From: an uncultured Methanomassiliicoccales archaeon
Lineage (GTDB): Archaea > Thermoplasmatota > Thermoplasmata > SG8-5
Assembly (NCBI GenBank): GCA_938004075.1
Contig: CALKWP010000064.1
Location: 1-19,176 of the forward strand
Length of the DNA stretch: 19,176 nucleotides
Direction: 5' to 3'
The translations under genes and the position numbers were made by a program. Shown piece by piece: positions 1-6,604 of the stretch (positions are counted from its first letter, which is position 1; each line of letters starts with the position of its first letter). The notes below the pieces were generated by a model, which saw only the letters and a list, made by a program, of their open reading frames with translations, did no database searches and had not been told where the DNA came from.

Positions 1-63
1 GCAGAAGACGGCATACGAGATGGTGATTAGTGACTGGAGTTCAGACGTGTGCTCCTCCGATCT
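1..63 (+). other. Illumina P7/index adapter left at contig end
   Basis: Bases 1-21 match the P7 oligonucleotide lacking its first three bases (GCAGAAGACGG...CGAGAT). Bases 22-29 (GGTGATTA) sit where an 8-base i7 index belongs. Bases 30-63 match the TruSeq read-2 adapter (GTGACTGGAGTTC...CCGATCT) with one mismatch (CTCC for CTCT). This is library sequence, not genome, and real DNA starts at about base 64. The gene that runs into it is therefore artificially joined to adapter and any reading frame across base 63 is meaningless. Confidence 0.97.
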
Positions 64-660
64 CAGTTTATTAATATCCTTTTCTTCTTGCTCATTTTTA
101 ATAAGTGTTTCATATGCACTGAGTATGTTTGATGCTGAATCTGGATATGATAAATTTATATCTAAATCAACCAAATAGGGGAAGAATTTGCTTGAGACTA
201 GAAAAGGGCCATTCATCGGTGCTAAGTGCATCTTTACTTTAAATTGATTTTCAAGCTTTTCATTTTCTACATCAACAACGATATATCTATTTAATAATTC
301 ACGTTTGTTTGGTCTTTCTGTATTTAAACATGATTTACGAAATGAATCAATAATCTTAACAAATTCTTTTGGAGCATTCTTAGGCAAATCACCATAGGTT
401 TCTAATATCGTTTCATATGTTTCTCTTAATTCTCCATACGGAACATATGAATCTTCTATAGAATATTCTACAATCCTATCCGCTAATAATGAAAACAAGT
501 ATGGAATAGCAAATTTTTCTACTTTCTCTTCCGTTTCAAATTGCCTTTCTAAGCCTTCAATTGCGTTTAAGAATCCGGGCAACGCGAATGGTTCTTTGTT
601 AGCTTCCCCCCTAATGTCGTCCAGTTTTTGAAATTCTTTGGTTATAGGTATTGAAATCAT
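64..660 (-). CDS. Truncated protein of unknown function (C-terminus missing)
   Basis: An open frame runs from ATG at 660 down to the adapter boundary at 64 with no stop: 199 residues of an incomplete protein. It begins MISIPITKEFQKLDDIRGEA and is soluble, rich in Glu, Lys, Leu and Phe, with no signal peptide or membrane segment. I recognise no family. A mid-region stretch (RYIVVDVENEKLENQFKVKM) looks like beta-strand. Its ATG overlaps the stop of the upstream small gene as ATGA, so the two are almost certainly one transcript and translationally coupled. The DNA is clearly more AT-rich than the kinase or RHS genes in this window, which suggests an accessory cassette. A regulator-effector or antitoxin-toxin pair is possible from the arrangement but not shown. 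Confidence 0.8.
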
Positions 661-965
661 ATTTTTCCCCGCATGAATTTTTGCATGATTTTATCTAATT
701 CTTTAAGTGTAATATCTTTTCGCCAGTAATAATAAACCGAACCAACGTCTGCTTTCTTCCTTTTTACTACTTTTACATCATCTAATAAAAATGTTAGGTA
801 ATTATGAATCTGCGTTGATTTGATTTCAAGTTTTGCTTCAATATCAATCACCGAAATGTTGTTATTCTCAGTAGGAAGTGCTAAAAATACTTCTTTAGCC
901 CGTTTAGCTGTTTTTTTGCTTAATGGCTTATTCAAAGGCATTGATACCATAATAGAGTTATACAT
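657..965 (-). CDS. Small winged-helix-like putative DNA-binding protein
   Basis: A 102-residue protein. Residues 20-75 read like a helix-turn-helix/winged-helix: a helix AKRAKEVFLALP, then ISVIDIEAKLEIKSTQIHNYLTFLL with the spacing of an HTH, then a basic and aromatic wing (VKRKK...VYYYWRK). The C-terminus is basic (KIMQKFMRGKI). The stop overlaps the next gene's ATG (ATGA). The start is uncertain. No Shine-Dalgarno precedes the ATG at 965, while a TATA-like TTTAAATA at 965-972 would place transcription start near 943, making the ATG at 941 (MPLNKPLSKK) a good leaderless start. Direct repeats just upstream suggest autoregulation. The DNA-binding role is inferred from sequence pattern only. 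Confidence 0.72.
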   Translation of the reverse strand: MYNSIMVSMPLNKPLSKKTAKRAKEVFLALPTENNNISVIDIEAKLEIKSTQIHNYLTFLLDDVKVVKRKKADVGSVYYYWRKDITLKELDKIMQKFMRGKI

Positions 966-972
966 ATTTAAA
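965..972 (-). promoter_or_regulatory. TATA-like box for the winged-helix gene
   Basis: On the minus strand this reads CTTTAAATATG around positions 973-963, a good archaeal TATA-type core. The expected start of transcription about 25-27 bases downstream falls at about 943, next to the ATG at 941. AT-richness of the region lowers specificity. Confidence 0.4.
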
Positions 973-973
973 G

Positions 974-1002
974 ATTCACTAATTTAGTAATTCACTAATT
1001 TT
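974..1002. repeat. Direct repeat ATTCACTAATTT x2, candidate operator
   Basis: ATTCACTAATTT occurs at 974-985 and again at 990-1001, start to start 16 bases apart, immediately upstream of the small winged-helix gene. Two half-sites in tandem beside the promoter of a DNA-binding protein gene are a natural operator for autoregulation. The AT-rich context means chance cannot be excluded. Confidence 0.45.
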
Positions 1003-1062
1003 TTGTTTTATTGATTTAATAAATATTATTATATTAATCACAGTTAATCATTTATGGCTATT

Positions 1063-1341
1063 TTACTTCGCCAGCGCCTTCGGATCCCTGCTCTCGGAAA
1101 TGCAATGAATTTCATTGCCCTGGATAGAGAAAAAGCCGATGTCCAGCAGAAACGCAAAATCAGCCTCCATGTCCTCAATCTTTCTCCGGATATTGGTGAT
1201 GGACCTGGAGATGCTTGTCTCAGACACCTTGAACCTCTTGCCAATCTCGCCTACTGATATTCCGTCCTTCAGCATGCGTATTATCTGCTTTTCTCGTTCA
1301 GTCAGAATAGTCATGTCAATCACAAAGCAGTATCCGCACAT
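1063..1341 (-). CDS. LuxR/sigma-4-type HTH transcriptional regulator
   Basis: A 92-residue protein. Residues 12-56 form a GerE/LuxR or sigma-70 region 4-type helix-turn-helix: LTEREKQIIRMLKDGISVGE, then IGKRFKVSETSISRSITNIRRKIED. The start of the domain (LTxREkQIIrMLkdG) is nearly canonical for LuxR-type HTHs and also resembles archaeal Tfx-like regulators. The C-terminal 35 residues (ADFAFLLDIGFFSIQGNEIH) are a short unrecognised tail. No receiver or sensor domain is attached. The ATG at 1341 has an AAAGGT Shine-Dalgarno nine bases upstream; the internal ATG at 1314 (MTILTERE) is an alternative. Overlapping frames on both strands here are shadows. Target genes are unknown. Confidence 0.82.
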   Translation of the reverse strand: MCGYCFVIDMTILTEREKQIIRMLKDGISVGEIGKRFKVSETSISRSITNIRRKIEDMEADFAFLLDIGFFSIQGNEIHCISESRDPKALAK

Positions 1342-1378
1342 TGCATCATTACCTTTATCAACTTATTTAACTCACATG

Positions 1379-1390
1379 ACGCATTTGCGT
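1379..1390. promoter_or_regulatory. Inverted repeat ACGCA-TT-TGCGT, candidate operator
   Basis: A perfect 5-base inverted repeat with a two-base spacer lies 38 bases upstream of the LuxR-type HTH gene, at promoter distance. The neighbouring sequence on the minus strand (GTTAAATAAG) could serve as a TATA element. A binding site for the adjacent HTH protein is an inference. Confidence 0.35.
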
Positions 1391-1512
1391 TAATTATTTA
1401 TACAGCAGCCTGCATAAGGGCCATTCACGGAGGAAGAAAATGAAGACATGCCCTGCCCAGGCTCTAAATAATTGGCAAAATGCAATCAAGGCAATATCGC
1501 CAGAACAGTCGC

Positions 1513-1653
1513 TTATCCCCTTTCCTTCAGTTGATAAAGAGCATATTCAATGCCATGACTTCTGTTCGCGAATTTCTTCTCCTCTATCTGTTTGTCAATC
1601 CATTTCACCAGCTCAGGGTCTATTGTCACGCATATGGAACTTTTCTTTCTCAA
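1513..1653 (-). CDS. Ribbon-helix-helix (CopG/Arc-type) regulator, TTG start
   Basis: A 46-residue protein read from TTG at 1653 to TAA at 1513. It has the full ribbon-helix-helix pattern: a basic N-terminus (LRKKSS), the beta strand ICVTIDPELV, helix A KWIDKQIEEKKF, the turn ANRSHG, and helix B IEYALYQLKERG. The phrase VTIDPELVKWID...FANRSHGIEYAL is typical of archaeal RHH repressors, which bind DNA as dimers through the strand. TTG is the only usable start in frame, with GGCGGG about six bases ahead. A TATA-like ATTATATAAT at 1685-1694 sits at the right distance for a very short leader. The plus-strand frames across it are shadows. Confidence 0.8.
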   Translation of the reverse strand: MRKKSSICVTIDPELVKWIDKQIEEKKFANRSHGIEYALYQLKERG

Positions 1654-1684
1654 TATTATCCCGCCTTGCTCAGCACTGTAGAAA

Positions 1685-1737
1685 ATTATATAATATGGTT
1701 ATGTTATACAGCAATGCTAAGCATGATTCCGCATTGC
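1685..1737 (-). promoter_or_regulatory. Promoter with inverted repeat upstream of the RHH gene
   Basis: ATTATATAAT at 1685-1694 is a TATA-like core about 25 bases ahead of the expected transcript start. Just upstream, GCAATGC (1711-1717) and GCATTGC (1731-1737) form a 7-base inverted repeat with a 13-base gap, a possible regulator site shared with the divergent gene at 1847. Confidence 0.4.
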
Positions 1738-1846
1738 ACAATCGTGAGAGATATGGAGGAATTGAACGAAAAATGCGTGCAATGGCGGTAGTCTAAATGT
1801 CGATTATTTCGATGGTGAATACAAATGGCATTGGAGAGGTAAAAAG

Positions 1847-3247
1847 GTGAAGAACATGGAAAAAAGAGGAATCAGAAAGATTTGGGTGTGCTTGTTGGTT
1901 GGAATGTTCGGTTTGCTGGTGTTTGGTCCTACGCCAGCAGATGCAGCCACAATAAACCAGGTAATCGAATTTGGAAAAGAGGGAAAAGTCGGTGCGGATA
2001 TTTCTGTTGCTTCTGGAATCGTAAGCGCCAATGCAGGATTTGATTTCAGCGCAGGAATAGACTGGCCTGTGGAAGTTAGAATGACGCATCCAGACACAAT
2101 AGCACCTGGAGACAACATGCAAATTTCAATTGACACAGTTGGCAAATCCGGAGCAGTCTGGTATAAATTCAATGGATATGCAGATTGCAGGATATCCTAC
2201 GGTATAGGCACTGCGGTTCTAGCGGAAAAGACAATAAACATTCCTAGAACAAATTTAATTTCATTAACTGTTCCAATAGGTGAAAATATCACGCAAAATG
2301 CATCTTCCAGCGAAATAACAGTATGGACTGGAAGAAAGGATATTGATCTGGCCTTGAAAGACTATTACGTCGAAGCGGATATTCGATTTAAATTTGACTT
2401 TGAGGTAACAACAACCTCATATGTGTCAGGCAACGTAATATGTGATGGAAACGCTACAGAGTCTTCAATAAACGAAAATCATAAATGGGGCGGACCATAT
2501 TCAAAGACAATTCCGATATCATCAACCGCATTGCCAGGAAACTCAGTAGATGTCTCGGTATCCAACATGAAATATGTTTTGGAAAAAATTATTGTAAAAA
2601 TTAAGACTTTTTATGTCTATGTTGGCTATGAATCTGACTGGAGTGTAATAGGCAGCGACCCAAATGCGATTAGCACAACTATCTCGATTAACAAATTCAT
2701 TCCAGAATCAACCACCCGCGCGGACAACCGGGCCAATGGCGAGTTCATTAACACTTTTGACGAAGTGCCTGTAATAGCTGATTTCAATGCAAATATCGCA
2801 ATCCCATTTCCCGAAGACATCAATGCCGGTTCTGACTCTGATAATGAACTATCAACTAAAGATTTGCCATCCTGGCTTTTACCATTATCAATTCTGCTTA
2901 ATGTCATATTCGGGAGCACTATTATTTTATTACGAAAAAAACCAAACAACAAAGATAATCTTGCTGAGATAGAAGAACCAGGTTCACCAGCATCTGCTGA
3001 ACCACCCCCTGCATCTGAAGAGACAAAAGATATTGAAATTCTTGAAAAAAAGACACACATAATTCAAAATTCAGAATGGGTGCCCCTTGCTGGCAGGCAA
3101 AGACAAGTTGCAGAACAAGAGTTAATCATTTATAAGCGAAAATTAAAAAAGGCATTTAACTCAGGAAAACTAACAAAAGAGGACTGCCAATCCAAAGCAA
3201 AGCAGCGAGAGATCGAACTCGGGCTAAGGCCGCCAATTGAGGTGTAA
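1847..3247 (+). CDS. Secreted, membrane-anchored protein with SHOCT-like tail
   Basis: A 466-residue protein of no recognised family. Residues 1-33 are a signal peptide: basic MKNMEKRGIRK, hydrophobic VCLLVGMFGLLVFG, then ADA-A. Residues 35-345 are strand-rich and polar with few cysteines, so probably an extracellular beta-domain. One membrane helix follows at about 346-366 (WLLPLSILLNVIFGSTIILL) with RKK after it as stop-transfer signal. A Pro/Glu-rich cytoplasmic linker leads to a C-terminal charged segment (KRKLKKAFNSGKLTKEDCQS) resembling a SHOCT short C-terminal domain. The start is GTG at 1847 with GGAG-AGGT upstream; the ATG at 1856 is a near alternative. The next gene begins two bases after the stop, so the two are probably co-transcribed. 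Confidence 0.85.
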   Translation: MKNMEKRGIRKIWVCLLVGMFGLLVFGPTPADAATINQVIEFGKEGKVGADISVASGIVSANAGFDFSAGIDWPVEVRMTHPDTIAPGDNMQISIDTVGKSGAVWYKFNGYADCRISYGIGTAVLAEKTINIPRTNLISLTVPIGENITQNASSSEITVWTGRKDIDLALKDYYVEADIRFKFDFEVTTTSYVSGNVICDGNATESSINENHKWGGPYSKTIPISSTALPGNSVDVSVSNMKYVLEKIIVKIKTFYVYVGYESDWSVIGSDPNAISTTISINKFIPESTTRADNRANGEFINTFDEVPVIADFNANIAIPFPEDINAGSDSDNELSTKDLPSWLLPLSILLNVIFGSTIILLRKKPNNKDNLAEIEEPGSPASAEPPPASEETKDIEILEKKTHIIQNSEWVPLAGRQRQVAEQELIIYKRKLKKAFNSGKLTKEDCQSKAKQREIELGLRPPIEV

Positions 3248-3249
3248 CA

Positions 3250-3753
3250 ATGAAGCCCCGAAAGTTAAGAAATGATGAAAACGGCTCAGCTGGACTAGCG
3301 ATGTTCGGGCTTGGAATTCTAATTCTCATTGCATTATTGGTGATTCCTAGTTTTCTTTATGATTCGCCAGAAGATGCCTGGAGTGAAGTAAAAAATAATA
3401 CTGTTTCCGCTGGCGTGCCAGTGACTTTTGCAGGCAAAGTAACGAGCATAAGAAGCGAATCTTACACTGGCCTGGGAATCTTACGTGTCGAAGGATTTGG
3501 CGCTCCAATATATTTCAGAAACAGCGAGATAAGTGTGGGTGACGAAGTTGTTGTAGATGGCAGATATTTCGGCGGCTCATATGGCGGAAGCAGTCTTGGC
3601 TACGTGTCTGGAGGTAGCGCTGGCTTTTACTCTGCCCTGACGCCCGCGGATGTATCTCATCCCTGGTGGAAAGGGGGTGTGTGCAACATTGTGATTGTCA
3701 TCGGGATAATATTTTTGATTCTTGGAATTCTTGCCGCAATTGCTGGCTTATAA
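3250..3753 (+). CDS. Membrane protein with OB-fold-like domain between two TM helices
   Basis: A 167-residue protein. A membrane segment at about 16-37 (LAMFGLGILILIALLVIPSF) and a second at about 145-167 (VIVIGIIFLILGILAAIAGL) flank a soluble region. That region (VTFAGKVTSI...ILRVEGF..PIYFRN...VGDEVVVDGRYFG) has the strand spacing and Gly pattern of an OB-fold, as in NfeD- or CcmE-like domains. A glycine-rich loop (GGSYGGSSLGYVSGGSAG) follows. It starts at ATG 3250, two bases after the upstream stop, with GAGGTG spanning that stop as its Shine-Dalgarno. The tight spacing with the secreted SHOCT-like protein suggests a joint envelope function. Whether the soluble domain faces out or in cannot be decided from sequence. 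Confidence 0.8.
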   Translation: MKPRKLRNDENGSAGLAMFGLGILILIALLVIPSFLYDSPEDAWSEVKNNTVSAGVPVTFAGKVTSIRSESYTGLGILRVEGFGAPIYFRNSEISVGDEVVVDGRYFGGSYGGSSLGYVSGGSAGFYSALTPADVSHPWWKGGVCNIVIVIGIIFLILGILAAIAGL

Positions 3754-3796
3754 AACCGTTCACAGACCTCAGAGGGGATGTCATGGTCGGGCAGCC

Positions 3797-3812
3797 CTGA
3801 CCTTTAGGTCAG
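3797..3812 (+). terminator. Hairpin CTGACC-TTTA-GGTCAG after the membrane-protein pair
   Basis: A perfect 6-base inverted repeat (extendable to 7 with a two-base loop) begins 43 bases after the stop at 3753. There is no oligo-T tract behind it, so it may be a 3'-end stabilising hairpin rather than a terminator. Confidence 0.35.
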
Positions 3813-3846
3813 TAACATTGCGCTGCCTCATCCATCATTCCCCGAA

Positions 3847-3876
3847 GGGGCCGGGGGTCTGGGGGGCTGAGCGGGG
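3847..3876 (+). other. G-quadruplex motif
   Basis: Four G runs of 4, 5, 6 and 4 bases are separated by loops CC, TCT and CTGAGC, satisfying the canonical G3+N1-7 four-run pattern on the plus strand. Such motifs can form stable quadruplexes in DNA or RNA. It lies between two converging transcription units. Confidence 0.6.
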
Positions 3877-3878
3877 CG

Positions 3879-3892
3879 TTGCTGCGCAGCAA
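3879..3892. repeat. 14-base perfect palindrome TTGCTGCGCAGCAA
   Basis: The sequence equals its own reverse complement and follows the G-quadruplex motif by two bases. It could be a dimeric protein site or the core of an intergenic repeat element. Confidence 0.5.
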
Positions 3893-4094
3893 GAAGTAGC
3901 GGGTCCCCCAGGAATGCTAGGAGTTCGGACATCCCCCAAACCTGAATGAAGATAGTATCCACGCGCATTAAAATGCATGACAAGAGGATGTAGCACGGTT
4001 AGCTATACTGAATTGTGTGGGTTGGGGTTATAAGAGATTAAATGAATCGAAGTCTGCCACCATTTTTAAGGGTATGATTTTTCTCTCTTTTTCA

Positions 4095-4490
4095 CTATAT
4101 TCCAGCGATTGATCGTCCACCATTACCCGCAGCAACTTGCTCTATCATCTCCAATAACGGTTTTATCCGGAACGGTTTAGCCACAAAGCTGCTCGCTCCG
4201 CCTTCTTTGACCAGTTGTTCGATTGCATCATCAGCGCTGGCAAATATTATCTTCACGTTTGGGTCGATGGCCAGTATCTTCTCCATGGCCTCCATGCCGT
4301 TCATTTTCGGCATTCTGTAATCCATCAGGATTATGTCCGGTTTCTGGACCATCTCCGCAAACATCCTGACAGCTTCCTCACCGTCATAAGCTTCTGCAAG
4401 GACGCGATAACCGTTGAACTCGAATATGTCCCGGTACAGCCTGTGAAGAACTGGTTCGTCATCGACGATGAACACGGATATCATGTTCAC
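4095..4490 (-). CDS. Single-domain response regulator (CheY-like receiver)
   Basis: A 131-residue protein consisting of a receiver domain only. The acidic pocket is D10-D11 (FIVDDE), the phospho-acceptor is D57 (ILMDYRMPKMNG), the switch Ser is S85 (IIFASAD) and the conserved Lys is K105 (FVAKPF). All residues needed for phosphorylation and signalling are present. No DNA-binding or enzymatic output domain follows, so it probably acts by protein contact or within a phosphorelay. It is encoded directly behind the kinase: GTG at 4490 overlaps the kinase stop by four bases, and ATG at 4484 is an equally good start (MISVFIVDDE) with GGGGGTG upstream. The pair is one operon and the kinase is its likely phosphodonor. 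Confidence 0.95.
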   Translation of the reverse strand: MNMISVFIVDDEPVLHRLYRDIFEFNGYRVLAEAYDGEEAVRMFAEMVQKPDIILMDYRMPKMNGMEAMEKILAIDPNVKIIFASADDAIEQLVKEGGASSFVAKPFRIKPLLEMIEQVAAGNGGRSIAGI

Positions 4491-6001
4491 TCACCCCCAG
4501 GCAGATGAATGACGAAATTGCAGCCCTGCGAAGGATTGCCTTTCACTCTGTCCTCAATCCAAATCCTACCACCATATGATTCGATTATGAATTTTACCAG
4601 GGTGAGGCCCAGGCCGCTGCCGTGCAAATTCGAATCTCCTTTTTCAAGGCGATTGAACACAGATATTTTTCGGTGGTCCATAATTCCAGGTCCTCTGTCT
4701 CTGTATTCGATTCTCCAGAACCCTTTCTCGTCTGACGGATTTATGTCTATATCTATCTCCACAACATCATGGTTGTCGAATTTTGCGGAATTATTCAACA
4801 GATTTGAAAACACGTCATGAAGCAGGGCATTCCCTTTCACATGGAATTTGCCTTCGGTCACATTCGAATTGAATTTGAAATTTTTGGATTGGAATTCGGA
4901 TTTCACATTTTCCATTTCCTCATCAATCACCGGCCACAGGTCAATTTTTTCCAGTTTGAAACCGTTCGCCTGGAGCTTGGACAGCTTCTTAACATTGGAA
5001 ATGAGATTGGCGCTTCTTTGGGTTTGCTGAAGAGCTACCGTGGCATACCTCTTGTGTGTCTCTGGAAGGTCCGGAACCAGCAACATCAATTGCAGTGATG
5101 TGAGCGATCCTTGATTCATATTGTTGATATCATGAGACATCAGGTCCACATAGAACCGAGACAGATTGTTCTCATCCCTCAATTTCAGTTCGGTTTCTTC
5201 CCGTCGTGAAATCTCTCGCCTTAAGCTAGCGGTCATGTGATTGAAGGACCTGGCGAGTTCCCTTATCTCGGTATTTCCGGCTTCTTCAACTGAAACAGAC
5301 AAGTCACCTTCCTTGACCTTACCAGAGGCAACGGTGATTTTGTGGATTGGAACGCTGATGGATTTCGCGATCACGCCGCCCAGCATCACAGAGGACGCTA
5401 TAGCTATCACGATACCGACCAGATTGACAATGCTCATCAATTCCTGATCTGCCAGTGCTTCGTTGTTGGCGATGTTTATTTCTTCCATTAGTTGCTGGTC
5501 CACAAAGTCGAAACCAAAAGCATCGTCTGAAGATTCACCCACCATAATAAGGGACAATTGAGAGTCCAGAGCATCGATCAAAGCATGCCTATCTTCCATT
5601 GTCGTTGATGCGGAATCATTCACGAAATCGTTGAACATCACGTCCATGTCCAGAAGTATTTCGTTGATGTCATTCATGGCATCATAATAAACATCACCGG
5701 TAGCATATTCGAATATCTCTTCAAAAGTTTCCTCGTTGATCTCACAGTACATCTCCTTGTTTTCAAGATATTCATCAGCGTTAGAGGAAGTAGGATCCAG
5801 AATGTACATAAATGCCATTTGGTACTCATGATGAAGACCGACGCTGTATTGATTTATTAGATTCCTGTTCTCATACTTTTCCTCCACGGTCGCCTGCGAC
5901 TCTGCCACATTATCTCCGAGGACCACACCGGCACTGGCTACGATTATAAGTATGAGTGCGATAGCCATGAATCCTGCCACGATGATTGTTATCAACTTCA
6001 T
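4487..6001 (-). CDS. Membrane sensor histidine kinase with HAMP domain
   Basis: A 504-residue transmembrane kinase that autophosphorylates on His and passes the phosphate to a response regulator. A first membrane helix lies at about 3-29 (ITIIVAGFMAIALILIIVAS), followed by an acidic extracytoplasmic sensor of about 160 residues, probably four-helix. The second helix is at about 189-213, a HAMP linker at about 210-265 (SVPIHKITVASGKVKEGDLS), and the H-box SHDINNMNQ has its His at 290. The ATPase has an N-box (NLLNNSAKFD, about 401-410), G1 DRGPGI (435-440) and G2 GSGLGL (461-466). I chose ATG at 6001 because AGGTG precedes it by five bases; a TTG at 6049 would add 16 residues with no ribosome site. 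The response regulator overlaps its end. The ligand is unknown. Confidence 0.93.
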   Translation of the reverse strand: MKLITIIVAGFMAIALILIIVASAGVVLGDNVAESQATVEEKYENRNLINQYSVGLHHEYQMAFMYILDPTSSNADEYLENKEMYCEINEETFEEIFEYATGDVYYDAMNDINEILLDMDVMFNDFVNDSASTTMEDRHALIDALDSQLSLIMVGESSDDAFGFDFVDQQLMEEINIANNEALADQELMSIVNLVGIVIAIASSVMLGGVIAKSISVPIHKITVASGKVKEGDLSVSVEEAGNTEIRELARSFNHMTASLRREISRREETELKLRDENNLSRFYVDLMSHDINNMNQGSLTSLQLMLLVPDLPETHKRYATVALQQTQRSANLISNVKKLSKLQANGFKLEKIDLWPVIDEEMENVKSEFQSKNFKFNSNVTEGKFHVKGNALLHDVFSNLLNNSAKFDNHDVVEIDIDINPSDEKGFWRIEYRDRGPGIMDHRKISVFNRLEKGDSNLHGSGLGLTLVKFIIESYGGRIWIEDRVKGNPSQGCNFVIHLPGGE

Positions 6002-6170
6002 TCTAACACCTGGAAGCTGGCGATTTCTGTTCGTGTTTATATGCAACAAGGTTCAATTGTCAGAAATGATAATCGGCTGAATAGATGATATGGCTTAATC
6101 CCCAAATTACATTATCTTCCCAGAAATAGACCAAGGCATATTAACATCGAAAATTATGTAGCAAATTGCG

Positions 6171-6317
6171 ATGCAAGAAACCTTCCGCGATTTTAAAGCC
6201 GACATTGAGGAGCAATGCGCTAACATGTCCAGTTGTGCTGAAAGACTTGCGAGCATCATTGAAAACCAGCCGAATAGGAGTGAGCTGCGCACCCTCGATG
6301 GAGAACGCTCTGAATAA
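6171..6317 (+). CDS. Possible 48-residue small protein, unknown
   Basis: An open frame from ATG 6171 to TAA 6315 encodes MQETFRDFKADIEEQCANMS and 28 further residues ending in RTLDGERSE. The composition (Glu, Asp, Arg, Ala, with heptad-like hydrophobics in ERLASIIENQ) looks like a helical soluble protein rather than random sequence. No clear Shine-Dalgarno precedes it. It lies in the gap upstream of the kinase operon, divergently. It could equally be the remnant of a longer gene. Confidence 0.4.
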   Translation: MQETFRDFKADIEEQCANMSSCAERLASIIENQPNRSELRTLDGERSE

Positions 6318-6348
6318 TGTCCGCAGTCGCTATTCAAGGAGGAGGTGA

Positions 6349-6435
6349 ATGCTGAACCAGAAACTGATAACCGGCGCTGTATTTAACTCTGAGAACACTC
6401 TAGAATATAAGAAGAGAAATCAATCCCCATTTTAG
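6349..6435 (+). CDS. Possible 28-residue peptide with strong ribosome site
   Basis: AAGGAGGAGGTGA stands directly before ATG 6349, a near-perfect Shine-Dalgarno, and the frame runs to TAG at 6433 (MLNQKLITGAVFNSENTLEY...NQSPF). It starts 31 bases after the preceding small frame, so the two could be co-transcribed. The peptide matches nothing I know. A strong ribosome site on so short a frame suggests either a true small protein or the preserved start of a gene deleted downstream. Confidence 0.35.
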   Translation: MLNQKLITGAVFNSENTLEYKKRNQSPF

Positions 6436-6525
6436 AAGCTGGGAAATTATTTTCGATAAATAAGCATATTTCTTTTTAGCAATTCAAACCCGGCTTTATG
6501 TTTGCATTTCAAGTTCATCAGGGAT

Positions 6526-6584
6526 AAAAAAGGGGTGATGCTTTTTGGCAAAATGCCTAGGTTGGAGAGAGAATAGCATCACCC
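6526..6584 (-). terminator. Stem-loop followed by U6, terminator of the two-TM gene
   Basis: GGGTGATGCT (6533-6542) and AGCATCACCC (6575-6584) pair perfectly over 10 bases. Inside lies a small hairpin GGCA-AAA-TGCC (6547-6557). On the minus strand the stem is followed by C and then six T (6531-6526), and it lies 21 bases after the stop at 6605. This has the form of an intrinsic terminator, or of a stable structured RNA 3' end. The branched loop is larger than usual for a terminator. Confidence 0.6.
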
Positions 6585-6604
6585 AAGTGGGGAAGAGTTC
6601 ATCT

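Larger units (their letters stand above)
3754..4094. other. GC-rich structured intergenic region between convergent genes
   Basis: No gene is convincing here. The left part (3797-3910) is unusually rich in G and C and in symmetrical sequence compared with its flanks; its elements are listed separately. The right part (3950-4094) is ordinary, ending in T-rich DNA (4076-4092) that could stop the plus-strand transcript. It may be a dispersed intergenic repeat or a structured RNA; other genome copies would be needed to tell. Confidence 0.6.

Noticed and set aside
1440..1796. Plus-strand frames of 118 and 103 residues, the first with GGAGG before its ATG
   Set aside because: The proteins have no domain-like composition and lie antisense to a convincing ribbon-helix-helix gene. 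The ribosome site may be a remnant of a deleted gene.
1793..2172. Minus-strand frames inside the secreted protein gene
   Set aside because: They are shadows of the 466-residue gene, which has a proper signal peptide, membrane anchor and ribosome site.
3722..3949. Plus-strand 75-residue frame across the GC-rich spacer
   Set aside because: It starts inside the upstream gene, lacks a ribosome site and only reflects the G-rich structured DNA.
6107..6348. 76-residue minus-strand and 60-residue plus-strand frames
   Set aside because: They conflict with a better-composed 48-residue frame and have no start signals.
6526..6584. Riboswitch or C/D box RNA at the branched hairpin
   Set aside because: GGTGATGC resembles a C box, but no D box pairs with it and no known riboswitch core fits; the U6 tail after a gene favours a terminator.
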